Shown here: positions 1 to 5,565 of the stretch, one piece after another | Layout: each line of letters begins with the position of its first letter | Numbering within the stretch: the stretch's first letter is position 1 | Source of the DNA: Firmicutes bacterium UBA5301 | GTDB lineage: Bacteria > Bacillota > UBA5301 | Direction of reading: 5' to 3' | Length of the DNA: 6,566 nt | Assembly: GCA_002408345.1 (NCBI GenBank) | Contig: DHRX01000004.1 | Location: forward strand, 2,614 to 9,179 | The notes under the pieces: generated by a model | What the model saw: the letters and a program-made list of their open reading frames with translations, nothing else | What the model was told of the DNA's origin: nothing | Database searches by the model: none | Program-made: the position numbers and the translations under genes

Positions 1-140
1 ATATGCGAGTAATCCCCTGCCTCTATTTCTTCTAGATATCGAATGCGGATATGAGTCTTCTCGCTAATATCTTCCAGGGTTAAACCCTGACGTACCCGTT
101 CTTCCTGCAAACGTTTACCTAAATTTTCGATGATAGACAC
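1..140 (-). CDS. RodZ/YmfM-like helix-turn-helix protein, N-terminal fragment
   Basis: This is the 5' end of a gene cut by the window start; about 43 to 46 codons are visible. The peptide begins near ENLGKRLQEERVRQGLTLED and continues to a tyrosine-leucine-glutamate-rich helix (IRYLEEIEAGDYS). This is the typical N-terminal HTH_25 Cro/CI-like domain of RodZ/YmfM, a membrane-anchored cytoskeletal adaptor of cell-shape control. The transmembrane segment and C-terminal domain would lie outside the window. It follows the ftsK stop by 13 bases, and ftsK followed by a rodZ-like gene is common in Bacillota, so it is probably in the same operon. The start is uncertain. An in-frame TAG lies just upstream, and the only canonical start is GTG at 138-140, which overlaps the Shine-Dalgarno AGGAGGT (139-145). 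An ATC at 129-131 sits 8 bases after AGGAGG, the ideal distance, giving a protein beginning (M)ENLGKRL. The RodZ assignment rests on the HTH domain and context only. Confidence 0.75.
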   Translation of the reverse strand, partial: MSIIENLGKRLQEERVRQGLTLEDISEKTHIRIRYLEEIEAGDYSH

Positions 141-145
141 CTCCT
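139..145 (-). promoter_or_regulatory. Shine-Dalgarno site of the rodZ-like gene
   Basis: The minus strand reads AGGAGGT here, a strong ribosome binding site. Its last bases form part of the only canonical in-frame start (GTG), which leaves no spacer for that codon. The two following ATC codons lie 5 and 8 bases from AGGAGG. The same arrangement, GGAGGTGTC followed by the start 8 bases after GGAGG, occurs at ylmC in this window, where the codon in that position is ATG. Confidence 0.75.
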
Positions 146-153
146 GCTATTGT

Positions 154-2397
154 CTAGAATTCATCATTATCAGAAGCAGAAACTAATACCTCCCGCGGTT
201 TACTACCTTGATACGGCCCAACAATACCACGCAGTTCCATTGTGTCCATTAATCGAGCGGCTCGAGAATGTCCAATTCGAAACCGTCTTTGCAATAGTGA
301 TATAGAAGCCTGTCCACTATTTATTACTAATCGAACCGCTTCCGGGTATAACTCATCGTCACTATCAACATTTGACTGACTTTGGAGTAAACTAGTACTT
401 TCAATTTCCTGGTACTCTGGTTGTCCTTGATTTTTCCAGAACTTAGTGACCGCTTCGATTTCTTTATCACTTATATATGCTCCTTGAATCCGCACAGTTT
501 TAGATGAGGTTGGGGAAAGGTAAAGCATGTCACCTTTACCGATCAACCGTTCTGCACCAGCAGCATCTAAAATAGTTCGTGAATCAACCTGGCTAGAAAC
601 AGCAAAACCAATTCTTGCAGGAATATTAGCTTTAATTAAACCGGTAATTACATCAACACTAGGGCGCTGGGTAGCTACAATCAAGTGAATTCCAGCAGCT
701 CTAGCCATTTGGGCTAAACGGCAAATTGCGTCTTCAACTTCAGAAGAGGCAACCATCATTAAATCGGCTAACTCATCAATAATTACTACTACATAGGGCA
801 GTAACTCCAAAGGTTCCTGATCAGGTTTAGGCTGGGTCTGATTAACATATTCGTTGTATTTCTCAATATTCCGAACACCGGCATCAGCAAAAAGCTGATA
901 TCGCGTCTCCATTTCCTCAACTACCCATTTTAAAGCGGTTGCTGCCTTTTTGGGGTCAGTAATAACCGGTGCTAATAAATGAGGAATACCATCATACAAA
1001 GCCAATTCCACACGCTTAGGGTCCACCATTAAAATACGCAATTGATCAGGACGCAACCGATACAGCAGACTAATAATGATTGTATTAATACAAACACTTT
1101 TGCCAGAACCGGTAGCTCCAGCAATCAATAAGTGAGGCATGCCGCTTAAATCGACTACTTGAGTATCACCGGCTACCCCTTTTCCTAACGCCAAAGGAAG
1201 TTTCAGTCGTGGTTCATGAAACTCCGGAGTAGCAACAACTTCGGATACTTTAACTAGTTCCTGCTTTTTATTGGGAACCTCAATTCCTACTGCTGCTTTA
1301 CCTGGGATTGGTGCCTCAATTCGAATATCTTCGGCGGCTAAAGCTAAAGCCAAATCATCGGCTAGGTTTACAATCCGGCTAACCTTAATTCCTGGCGCAG
1401 GTTGTAGTTCGTAACGTGTAATTACTGGTCCACAGTCAATATGTGTTACCTTAGCCTCAATTCCAAAGTTAGCTAAGGTCTGTTCTAAAAGTCGGCCCAT
1501 CTGCACTAATTCTGTTTTGGCCGTCGCAGCCCCCGTCTTTTCCGGTGGAGCTAGTAAATCTAAACTCGGTAACTGATACTGGCTATCCTTAGCTAATCTC
1601 GCCCATTCAAAATCAGATTTATCTCCAGTAGGGGTAGGTCCTTGGTAGGCGGAAATAGAGATTTCAGAGGTCTCTGCTGTAACCGCAACCTCTGGCTTCT
1701 TCCTGGATTCAGTTGAAACAACCGGTTCCTTTTCTTCCAGCAAAAATAAAGGGGCAAATATTTTGCCCAAACCTAGGCCCAATAGTTTAAATAGATAAGC
1801 TACCCCTGAAAAAACTCGCCCCAAAATTTGGCCAAAAAAACTAAAAATCTTACCGATAAAACGCCGCATCGGTTTATCTAAAAATAATAGTAACCCAACA
1901 AGTCCCAGGGTTATTAGGACCACATAAGTACCGATAACATCAAAAAATCGTAAGAAGACAAAAGTAACTATAGCACCTATTATTCCGCCCCCATGGTCCA
2001 TGCCAACAGAAGCCGAAACAGATTGCCAAGAGACTGGAATAACCAACCACGGGTCTAATACTTGCGTTTGCAAGTGTAAGCTGGTTAAGAAAACCAAAGT
2101 TAGTAAAGTTAGACCTAACTGTCTACCGGCAATCCGCCTTTTTTGACCCCGAAAAATGCGGGCCGCTTCTAAAAAAAGAAGACATAACAAGAGCTTAGCT
2201 CCGCTGCCAAATAAGTAGAGACACACCCCTGCTAGCCATAGGCCAACGTTGCCGGTCTGCAAACCATATAGGCTAGCCAAAGCATAAACCAGAACAGCAG
2301 CGAAAAGTATTCCGTTAATCTCCTGGATAATGGTTGACTGTTTTTGAGTTTTAGATCGTTTAGTAGTCTTTTTCTGCTTTTTTTTACTTCTAGTCAT
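154..2397 (-). CDS. ftsK: DNA translocase FtsK/SpoIIIE
   Basis: This is a septum-located hexameric ATP-driven DNA pump that clears chromosomes from the division septum and, in spore formers, moves the forespore chromosome through the polar septum. The 747-residue product is close to B. subtilis SpoIIIE in length. A lysine-rich tail (1-20) is followed by about four membrane segments (roughly 29-48, 51-77, 93-110 and 138-173), a short linker (about 220-290), the FtsK alpha domain (about 295-395) and the RecA-like motor. The motor carries Walker A GATGSGKS at 427-434, Walker B VVVIIDELAD at 536-545 and the QRPSVDVITGLIKANIPARI segment. The winged-helix gamma domain (about 683-741), which reads polar DNA motifs, includes FRIGHSRAARLMD. 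It starts 10 bases after the pgeF stop. The only candidate ribosome site is GGAG at 2411-2414, a long 13 bases away, so translation may be coupled to pgeF. Sequence alone does not separate the FtsK and SpoIIIE names; no second paralogue is visible here. Confidence 0.97.
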   Translation of the reverse strand: MTRSKKKQKKTTKRSKTQKQSTIIQEINGILFAAVLVYALASLYGLQTGNVGLWLAGVCLYLFGSGAKLLLCLLFLEAARIFRGQKRRIAGRQLGLTLLTLVFLTSLHLQTQVLDPWLVIPVSWQSVSASVGMDHGGGIIGAIVTFVFLRFFDVIGTYVVLITLGLVGLLLFLDKPMRRFIGKIFSFFGQILGRVFSGVAYLFKLLGLGLGKIFAPLFLLEEKEPVVSTESRKKPEVAVTAETSEISISAYQGPTPTGDKSDFEWARLAKDSQYQLPSLDLLAPPEKTGAATAKTELVQMGRLLEQTLANFGIEAKVTHIDCGPVITRYELQPAPGIKVSRIVNLADDLALALAAEDIRIEAPIPGKAAVGIEVPNKKQELVKVSEVVATPEFHEPRLKLPLALGKGVAGDTQVVDLSGMPHLLIAGATGSGKSVCINTIIISLLYRLRPDQLRILMVDPKRVELALYDGIPHLLAPVITDPKKAATALKWVVEEMETRYQLFADAGVRNIEKYNEYVNQTQPKPDQEPLELLPYVVVIIDELADLMMVASSEVEDAICRLAQMARAAGIHLIVATQRPSVDVITGLIKANIPARIGFAVSSQVDSRTILDAAGAERLIGKGDMLYLSPTSSKTVRIQGAYISDKEIEAVTKFWKNQGQPEYQEIESTSLLQSQSNVDSDDELYPEAVRLVINSGQASISLLQRRFRIGHSRAARLMDTMELRGIVGPYQGSKPREVLVSASDNDEF

Positions 2398-2407
2398 CCT
2401 AGTTAAT

Positions 2408-3187
2408 TCACTCCATTATACCGATAACACCAGCCTGTCGTCCTGTTACTCCCCCTGCTCCCCGATAAGAAAAAAACAGATTTTGTTCACACATAGTACA
2501 GCTAGTTGAATCACCCAAAATATTCTTGCCAATTACTCCAATTCCCTGCAAAATTAGGGAATTGGCCTGGTAAAGATCGAGAAAAGAAGTACCATCTCGG
2601 TAAACCAAACAATCTTGAAGAACCTGGGGTAGCTGATCTTGAAAAGCCGCAATAACATCTGACTTAACCTGAAAACAACAGGCTCCAATTCCCGGACCAA
2701 TAGTAACTTGGCAATCGCTGGGCTTAGTACTAAACTCCTCTCCCATTACAGTAATAGTTTTAGCCGCCAATTTACTGAGAGTTCCCCGCCATCCAGCGTG
2801 AACCGCACCAATCGCCTGATGCTTTGGGTCATATATTAGAATCGGCAAACAATCCGCTACCATAATACCTAAAGATATACCTGGAAGATTGGTAACCATA
2901 GCATCTATTCCAAATAATGCATCAGCTGGGTCTAAAGCACCTGATCCGGCCGTTCTTCTGTCGACTATTGCCACTTGATTACCGTGAACCTGGTTGGCCC
3001 AAGTCGATTGCTGTAAATCTAAACCTAAGGCTGCAAAAAAACGGTGCCTATTTTCCCGAACAAATTCAGGGCGGTCACCAACATGAAAAGCTAAGTTTAA
3101 CGAAGAAAAAGGAGGTGGACTAACCCCTCCCTCTCGTGTTGAAAAGCCTTGTATAACTTGACCGCTAATTCTTTTATTAAAAAGCAT
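2408..3187 (-). CDS. pgeF: YlmD/PgeF laccase-domain protein (multi-copper-like polyphenol oxidase / purine nucleoside phosphorylase family)
   Basis: This is a YfiH/DUF152 family protein of about 259 residues. Members have been described as purine nucleoside-active enzymes and, in E. coli, as the peptidoglycan editing factor PgeF; the physiological role in spore formers is unsettled. The metal or active-site signature is complete. Numbered from the upstream GTG, there is a His in QVHGNQV (H71), a Cys in VADCLPILIYD (C116) and a His in AVHAGWRGT (H133). The C-terminal FFSYRGAGGVTGR motif is also present. A frame open to GTG at 3194-3196 overlaps the nrdR stop (GTGA), but that codon has no ribosome site. 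ATG at 3185-3187 lies 8 bases after GATGGG and is preferred. Position after ylmC matches ylmC-ylmD in B. subtilis; here nrdR lies between them. It is probably cotranscribed with nrdR and ftsK. Confidence 0.93.
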   Translation of the reverse strand: MLFNKRISGQVIQGFSTREGGVSPPPFSSLNLAFHVGDRPEFVRENRHRFFAALGLDLQQSTWANQVHGNQVAIVDRRTAGSGALDPADALFGIDAMVTNLPGISLGIMVADCLPILIYDPKHQAIGAVHAGWRGTLSKLAAKTITVMGEEFSTKPSDCQVTIGPGIGACCFQVKSDVIAAFQDQLPQVLQDCLVYRDGTSFLDLYQANSLILQGIGVIGKNILGDSTSCTMCEQNLFFSYRGAGGVTGRQAGVIGIME

Positions 3188-3192
3188 CTTTT

Positions 3193-3642
3193 TCACCCAT
3201 CTAAAAGCTGCTGTAATTCTTCCATAAAACGGTTAATATCTTTGAACTGGCGATAAACCGAAGCAAATCGAACATAAGCCACCTGGTCTAACTCTCGCAG
3301 TTTATCCATTACTGCTTCACCAATAACCGCCGAAGAAACCTCTCTATACTCATTAAGTAACTCTTGTTCGACCTCGTCAACTAGCTGTTCCAACCGTGCT
3401 AAGGGGATTGACCTTTTTTCGCAAGCCTTAACTAAACCGATTAAAATTTTATTCCGATCAAAGGCTTCACGACGGTAATCCTTTTTAATTACAATCAGAG
3501 GGAGTTTGTCCACCCGTTCATAAGTAGTAAACCGCTGACTACAGTGGTTACATTCTCGCCGTCGTCGAATCGATTCACCTTCATTCGAAGTCCGAGAGTC
3601 CAAGACCTTTGTATCCGCGTAGCCACAATATGGGCACTTCAT
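3193..3642 (-). CDS. nrdR: Transcriptional repressor NrdR
   Basis: This nucleotide-sensing repressor of ribonucleotide reductase genes has a full-length product of 149 residues, the usual size. It has an N-terminal zinc ribbon with paired cysteines CPYC (C3, C6) and CNHC (C31, C34). Between them lies the conserved stretch KVLDSRTSNEGESIRRRREC, and QRFTTYERVD follows. The ATP-cone domain spans roughly residues 49-139 (PLIVIKKDYRREAFDRNKI through VAYVRFASVYRQFKDI), which binds ATP/dATP and controls oligomeric state and DNA binding. Start ATG at 3640-3642 is 13 bases after the ylmC stop. The ribosome site AAGGA overlaps that stop codon and is modest. The gene ends at a TGA that overlaps the alternative GTG start of pgeF. 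A sequence resembling a NrdR box lies ahead of the upstream gene ylmC, so autoregulation of this operon is possible but unproven. Confidence 0.97.
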   Translation of the reverse strand: MKCPYCGYADTKVLDSRTSNEGESIRRRRECNHCSQRFTTYERVDKLPLIVIKKDYRREAFDRNKILIGLVKACEKRSIPLARLEQLVDEVEQELLNEYREVSSAVIGEAVMDKLRELDQVAYVRFASVYRQFKDINRFMEELQQLLDG

Positions 3643-3655
3643 CTACCTACCGTCC

Positions 3656-3946
3656 TTACTTGTAAGACGTATTGTATGGTTCACCAAGATAAATGTTGGT
3701 GCTGTCCTTCGTAGAGACGGGGAGATTAACTAGGATTACATCAGCACCTAAACGGTGCACTTGTTCCCAAGGAATAACAATGTTATCTGATTTGAACATC
3801 CAAAAACCACTTTTGCCCGGTACAATAATAGCTTTAATCTGGCCGGTCTCTAAATCCAGCTCCACATCTTCGATGAACCCTAATCGTTTACCATCATTAA
3901 GGTTAATAACTTCTTTCAGCTTCAAGTCTGATATTCTCGACAACAT
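3656..3946 (-). CDS. ylmC: YlmC/YmxH family PRC-barrel protein
   Basis: This is a 96-residue soluble protein consisting of one PRC-barrel domain. It opens MLSRISDLKLKEVINLNDGK, continues with RLGFIEDVELDLETGQIKAI (21-40) and a GKSGFWMF turn, then IVIPWEQVHRLGADVILVN (57-75). This family is conserved in endospore formers and lies near sigG in B. subtilis, but its biochemical role is not established; a sporulation link is by context. I choose ATG at 3944-3946 because GGGAGG (3955-3960) lies 8 bases before it. The longer frame would begin at GTG 3953-3955, which overlaps the ribosome site and is unlikely. It heads a closely spaced group ylmC-nrdR-pgeF-ftsK and follows spoIIR after an 84-base gap that has no terminator on this strand, so read-through from the sigG-spoIIR transcript is possible. 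Confidence 0.92.
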   Translation of the reverse strand: MLSRISDLKLKEVINLNDGKRLGFIEDVELDLETGQIKAIIVPGKSGFWMFKSDNIVIPWEQVHRLGADVILVNLPVSTKDSTNIYLGEPYNTSYK

Positions 3947-3965
3947 AGCGGACACCTCCCGCCAC

Positions 3966-3981
3966 TCTCAATATATTATGT
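3966..3981 (-). promoter_or_regulatory. Candidate NrdR box upstream of ylmC-nrdR
   Basis: The minus strand reads ACATAATATATTGAGA. Against the NrdR-box consensus ACACWATATATWGTGT, 13 of 16 positions match, including nine of ten in the core CWATATATWG. The core C at position 4 is a T. It overlaps a possible -10 hexamer CATAAT (3975-3980), where bound repressor would block RNA polymerase. Only a single box is visible; the usual partner box about 15-16 or 21 bases away is not found, and no good -35 is present. The AT-rich palindrome could be chance, so this is an inference. Confidence 0.35.
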
Positions 3982-3987
3982 TTGAGA
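3966..3987. repeat. Inverted repeat TCTCAA-N10-TTGAGA
   Basis: A perfect 6-bp dyad (3966-3971 and 3982-3987) is separated by ten AT-rich bases between spoIIR and ylmC. It partly overlaps the NrdR-box-like sequence and the possible -10. It could be an operator or a weak hairpin in the ylmC leader. It is followed by no T-run on either strand, so it does not look like a terminator. Confidence 0.4.
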
Positions 3988-4010
3988 AGACGCAGAGGTG
4001 TAGTCTCATT

Positions 4011-4029
4011 CCAATAAATATTGGTTTTT
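4011..4029 (+). repeat. AT-rich hairpin with T-run on the plus strand, downstream of spoIIR
   Basis: CCAATAAATATTGG (4011-4024) forms a short stem and is followed by TTTTT (4025-4029) on the plus strand, the layout of a weak intrinsic terminator. No plus-strand gene feeds into it. On the minus strand, where the genes lie, the hairpin follows an A-run and has no T-run after it, so it should not terminate spoIIR. It might limit antisense transcription into spoIIR or simply protect a 3' end. Confidence 0.35.
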
Positions 4030-4030
4030 A

Positions 4031-4678
4031 TTACCGCTTAAATCCAGGGGTGACTACCGGAATCTGACTAACCGGTAACCCGAAAGGACTGCTAAATTCT
4101 AAACTAACTTTATTTTCGTCACTAGTAGCTGGTTGTGGTTCTTTTTGAATCCGTTCACTAGCAATAGGGCCAGACATATTTAAAAAGCACAGCGGTGGAA
4201 ATAAAACACACCACCAATTATGTCCATCACCTTTGCCAATAGTAACTCGTAAAGCAGGATAGGTACCGGCAGCTAATACAAAATTTCCGTAAGCCTTACT
4301 AGGAAAAGAGTACTGACCCAACTCAATCTGCACAGAATGATTTTGGCCTTCAGCTAATATCTGCTGAGTAGCTGTGGCTTTCAAGAAATCTAAGTTACTG
4401 GCTAATATGTGCCAAGCAGTATTAGCGTCAACTATATCCTGAAGCAATTCTCCGGTAGCTAGTAGGATAGCATCTCGTACTCGCAGTTTTAAACCCTGGT
4501 CTACTATTGAATCGCTATTAGCCACCACATGCAGTCGAATTAAATTAGTCTGGTTAAAGGCAACCTGAACTGGATCCGGAGCAGATTGACCTAAATTAGG
4601 GGTAACCATTAAACCTAAAACCACTAATACTATTACTGTAACCCAAAGGGTAAATTTTCGGTTGCGTATCGCTATCAT
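4031..4678 (-). CDS. spoIIR: Stage II sporulation signalling protein SpoIIR
   Basis: SpoIIR is made in the forespore, exported to the intermembrane space, and activates the membrane protease SpoIIGA so that pro-sigma-E is cleaved in the mother cell. The product has 215 residues, close to the 224 of B. subtilis. An N-terminal membrane or signal segment (about 9-26, LWVTVIVLVVLGLMV) is followed by the family signature IRLHVVANSDS (47-57) with LKLRVRDAIL, and later by NWWCVLFPPLCF (154-165). I choose ATG at 4676-4678, which has AGGAGG (4688-4693) 9 bases upstream. An in-frame ATG at 4697-4699 overlaps the sigG stop (TAATG) but has no ribosome site, so the seven extra residues are unlikely. It lies 20 bases after sigG without a terminator or visible promoter. 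Both genes are therefore probably made from the sigma-F promoter upstream of sigG, consistent with sigma-F control of spoIIR in B. subtilis. Confidence 0.96.
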   Translation of the reverse strand: MIAIRNRKFTLWVTVIVLVVLGLMVTPNLGQSAPDPVQVAFNQTNLIRLHVVANSDSIVDQGLKLRVRDAILLATGELLQDIVDANTAWHILASNLDFLKATATQQILAEGQNHSVQIELGQYSFPSKAYGNFVLAAGTYPALRVTIGKGDGHNWWCVLFPPLCFLNMSGPIASERIQKEPQPATSDENKVSLEFSSPFGLPVSQIPVVTPGFKR

Positions 4679-4698
4679 AGTAGCAAACCTCCTGGTCA

Positions 4699-5472
4699 TT
4701 AAGGCGAAATATAGCGGCGCATATGTTTTAAAGCAGCTTTTTCTAACCGAGAAACTTGGGCTTGAGAGATACCAATCTCATCGGCTACCTCCATCTGAGT
4801 TCGCCCTTCAAAAAAACGTAAAGTCAAAATTAATTTTTCCCGCTCTGAAAGGTGTTGCAGGGACTCACGGATAGAAATCCCCTCTAACCACTCACTATCT
4901 TGGGCTTTTTCATCACCAATTTGATCCATGACGAAGATAGGATCCCCACCATCATGGTAAATTGGTTCAAAAAGAGAAATTGGTTCCTGAATAGCATCTA
5001 AAGCAAAAACAATCTCTTCCTGGGGTAAGTTTAATTCGCTAGCAATTTCAGCCATGGTTGGCTCTTTGCCATTTCTTTGGACCAATGTATCACGAACCTG
5101 TAAAGCTTTATAAGCGACATCTCGTAACGACCGGCTAACCCGAATCGGATTGTTATCCCGGAGATAGCGACGAATCTCACCGATGATCATAGGCACCGCA
5201 TATGTAGAGAATTTGACATTTTGGCTGAGGTCAAAGTTATCTATAGCCTTCATTAGTCCAATGCACCCAACCTGAAAAAGATCGTCTACATGTTCACCAC
5301 GGTTGTTAAACCGCTGGATTACGCTAAGAACTAAGCGTAAATTACCTTGGACTAGCTCCTCACGAGCGCTGATATCACCATTTTGCATTTTTTTTAATAG
5401 CTCCCGCATCTTCTTATTGGTTAAAACCGGGAGCTTCGATGTATTAACTCCACAAATTTCGACCTTATTCAT
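4699..5472 (-). CDS. sigG: RNA polymerase sporulation sigma factor SigG
   Basis: This is the late forespore sigma factor that directs genes for spore maturation and DNA protection after engulfment. The 257-residue product (260 in B. subtilis) keeps the diagnostic N-terminus KVEICGVNTSKLPVL and the region 2 core LRLVLSVIQRFNNRGEHVDD with DLFQVGCIGLMKAIDNFDL. FSTYAVPMIIGEIRRYLRDN and RVSRSLRDVAYKALQVR follow. The region 4 helix-turn-helix is TQMEVADEIGISQAQVSRLE (about 225-244). A glutamate equivalent to E156 of B. subtilis SigG, linked to escape from SpoIIAB, is conserved (E153 in QEEIVFAL). The residue matching N45, linked to inhibition by CsfB/Gin, is glutamine (Q42 in VQGNLRL). Start ATG at 5470-5472 has GGGAGG (5481-5486) 8 bases upstream. 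It is preceded by a strong sigma-F promoter match and overlaps by one base the longer spoIIR frame. Confidence 0.99.
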   Translation of the reverse strand: MNKVEICGVNTSKLPVLTNKKMRELLKKMQNGDISAREELVQGNLRLVLSVIQRFNNRGEHVDDLFQVGCIGLMKAIDNFDLSQNVKFSTYAVPMIIGEIRRYLRDNNPIRVSRSLRDVAYKALQVRDTLVQRNGKEPTMAEIASELNLPQEEIVFALDAIQEPISLFEPIYHDGGDPIFVMDQIGDEKAQDSEWLEGISIRESLQHLSEREKLILTLRFFEGRTQMEVADEIGISQAQVSRLEKAALKHMRRYISP

Positions 5473-5480
5473 TAGCTAAT

Positions 5481-5486
5481 CCTCCC
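5481..5486 (-). promoter_or_regulatory. Shine-Dalgarno site of sigG
   Basis: GGGAGG on the minus strand lies 8 bases before the sigG ATG. Between it and the start lies a perfect 10-base palindrome, ATTAGCTAAT (5471-5480), whose last two bases are the AT of the start codon. Its pairing would be only a 3-bp stem, so any effect on translation is speculative. With an ATG start and this site, sigG translation looks efficient. Confidence 0.8.
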
Positions 5487-5498
5487 GCGCAATGTGGC

Positions 5499-5553
5499 AA
5501 AAGAAAAAATCACAGCCCCACTGTATTTCATTCACAGTATGGCCATGATTTTT
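5499..5553 (-). terminator. Intrinsic terminator of the L,D-transpeptidase gene
   Basis: An imperfect stem-loop (5505-5553) pairs AAAAATCA (5505-5512) with TGATTTTT (5546-5553), GCC (5515-5517) with GGC (5541-5543) and ACTGT (5520-5524) with ACAGT (5534-5538). There are two 2x2 internal mismatches and a 9-base loop. On the minus strand it is followed by TTTTTTCTTTT, a clear U-tract. It lies 12 bases after the transpeptidase stop and should separate that gene from sigG. The A/T outer stem makes it partly symmetrical, so some activity in the other direction is possible. Confidence 0.75.
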
Positions 5554-5564
5554 CCAAGGTATAC
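5534..5564 (-). promoter_or_regulatory. Sigma-F-type promoter of sigG-spoIIR
   Basis: The minus strand carries GTATA (5564-5560), exactly 15 bases, then GGCCATACT (5544-5536). This fits the sigma-F consensus GYATA-N15-GGNNANANT at every defined position. The -10 also contains CATACTG, 18 bases from GTATA and one base off the sigma-G -10 CATNMTA, so autoregulation by sigma-G is possible, as is known for sigG in B. subtilis. The -35 begins one base after the transpeptidase stop codon, and the -10 lies in the ascending arm of the terminator hairpin. Initiation would fall near 5528-5530, in the loop, giving a leader of about 56-58 bases. Function is inferred from the motif match and the neighbouring genes. 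Confidence 0.85.
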
Positions 5565-5565
5565 T

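Noticed and set aside
2415..2420. Perfect TATAAT on the minus strand just before ftsK, as a possible internal sigma-A promoter.
   Set aside because: No -35 at normal spacing (best is ACGACA with a 15-base spacer), and a start about 7 bases downstream would leave a leader of about 10 bases without a ribosome site. It lies in the end of the pgeF coding sequence and is probably chance.
2917..3123. Open frame on the plus strand within pgeF.
   Set aside because: Antisense to a conserved gene with intact active-site motifs; the translation shows no recognisable domain.
3966..3987. A sigma-G or sigma-E promoter before ylmC using CATAATA as the -10.
   Set aside because: The -10 fits the sigma-G pattern, but the bases 17-19 upstream (around CTACA) do not match any sigma-G or sigma-E -35.
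4011..4029. Hairpin after spoIIR as the terminator of the sigG-spoIIR unit.
   Set aside because: The T-run is on the plus strand only; on the coding (minus) strand the stem is followed by AATGAGAC, so it lacks the U-tract needed for intrinsic termination in that direction.
3693..4067. Plus-strand open frame of 124 codons across ylmC and the spoIIR 3' end.
   Set aside because: It spans two genes and a regulatory gap in antisense, and its sequence is low in recognisable structure; a shadow of the real minus-strand genes.
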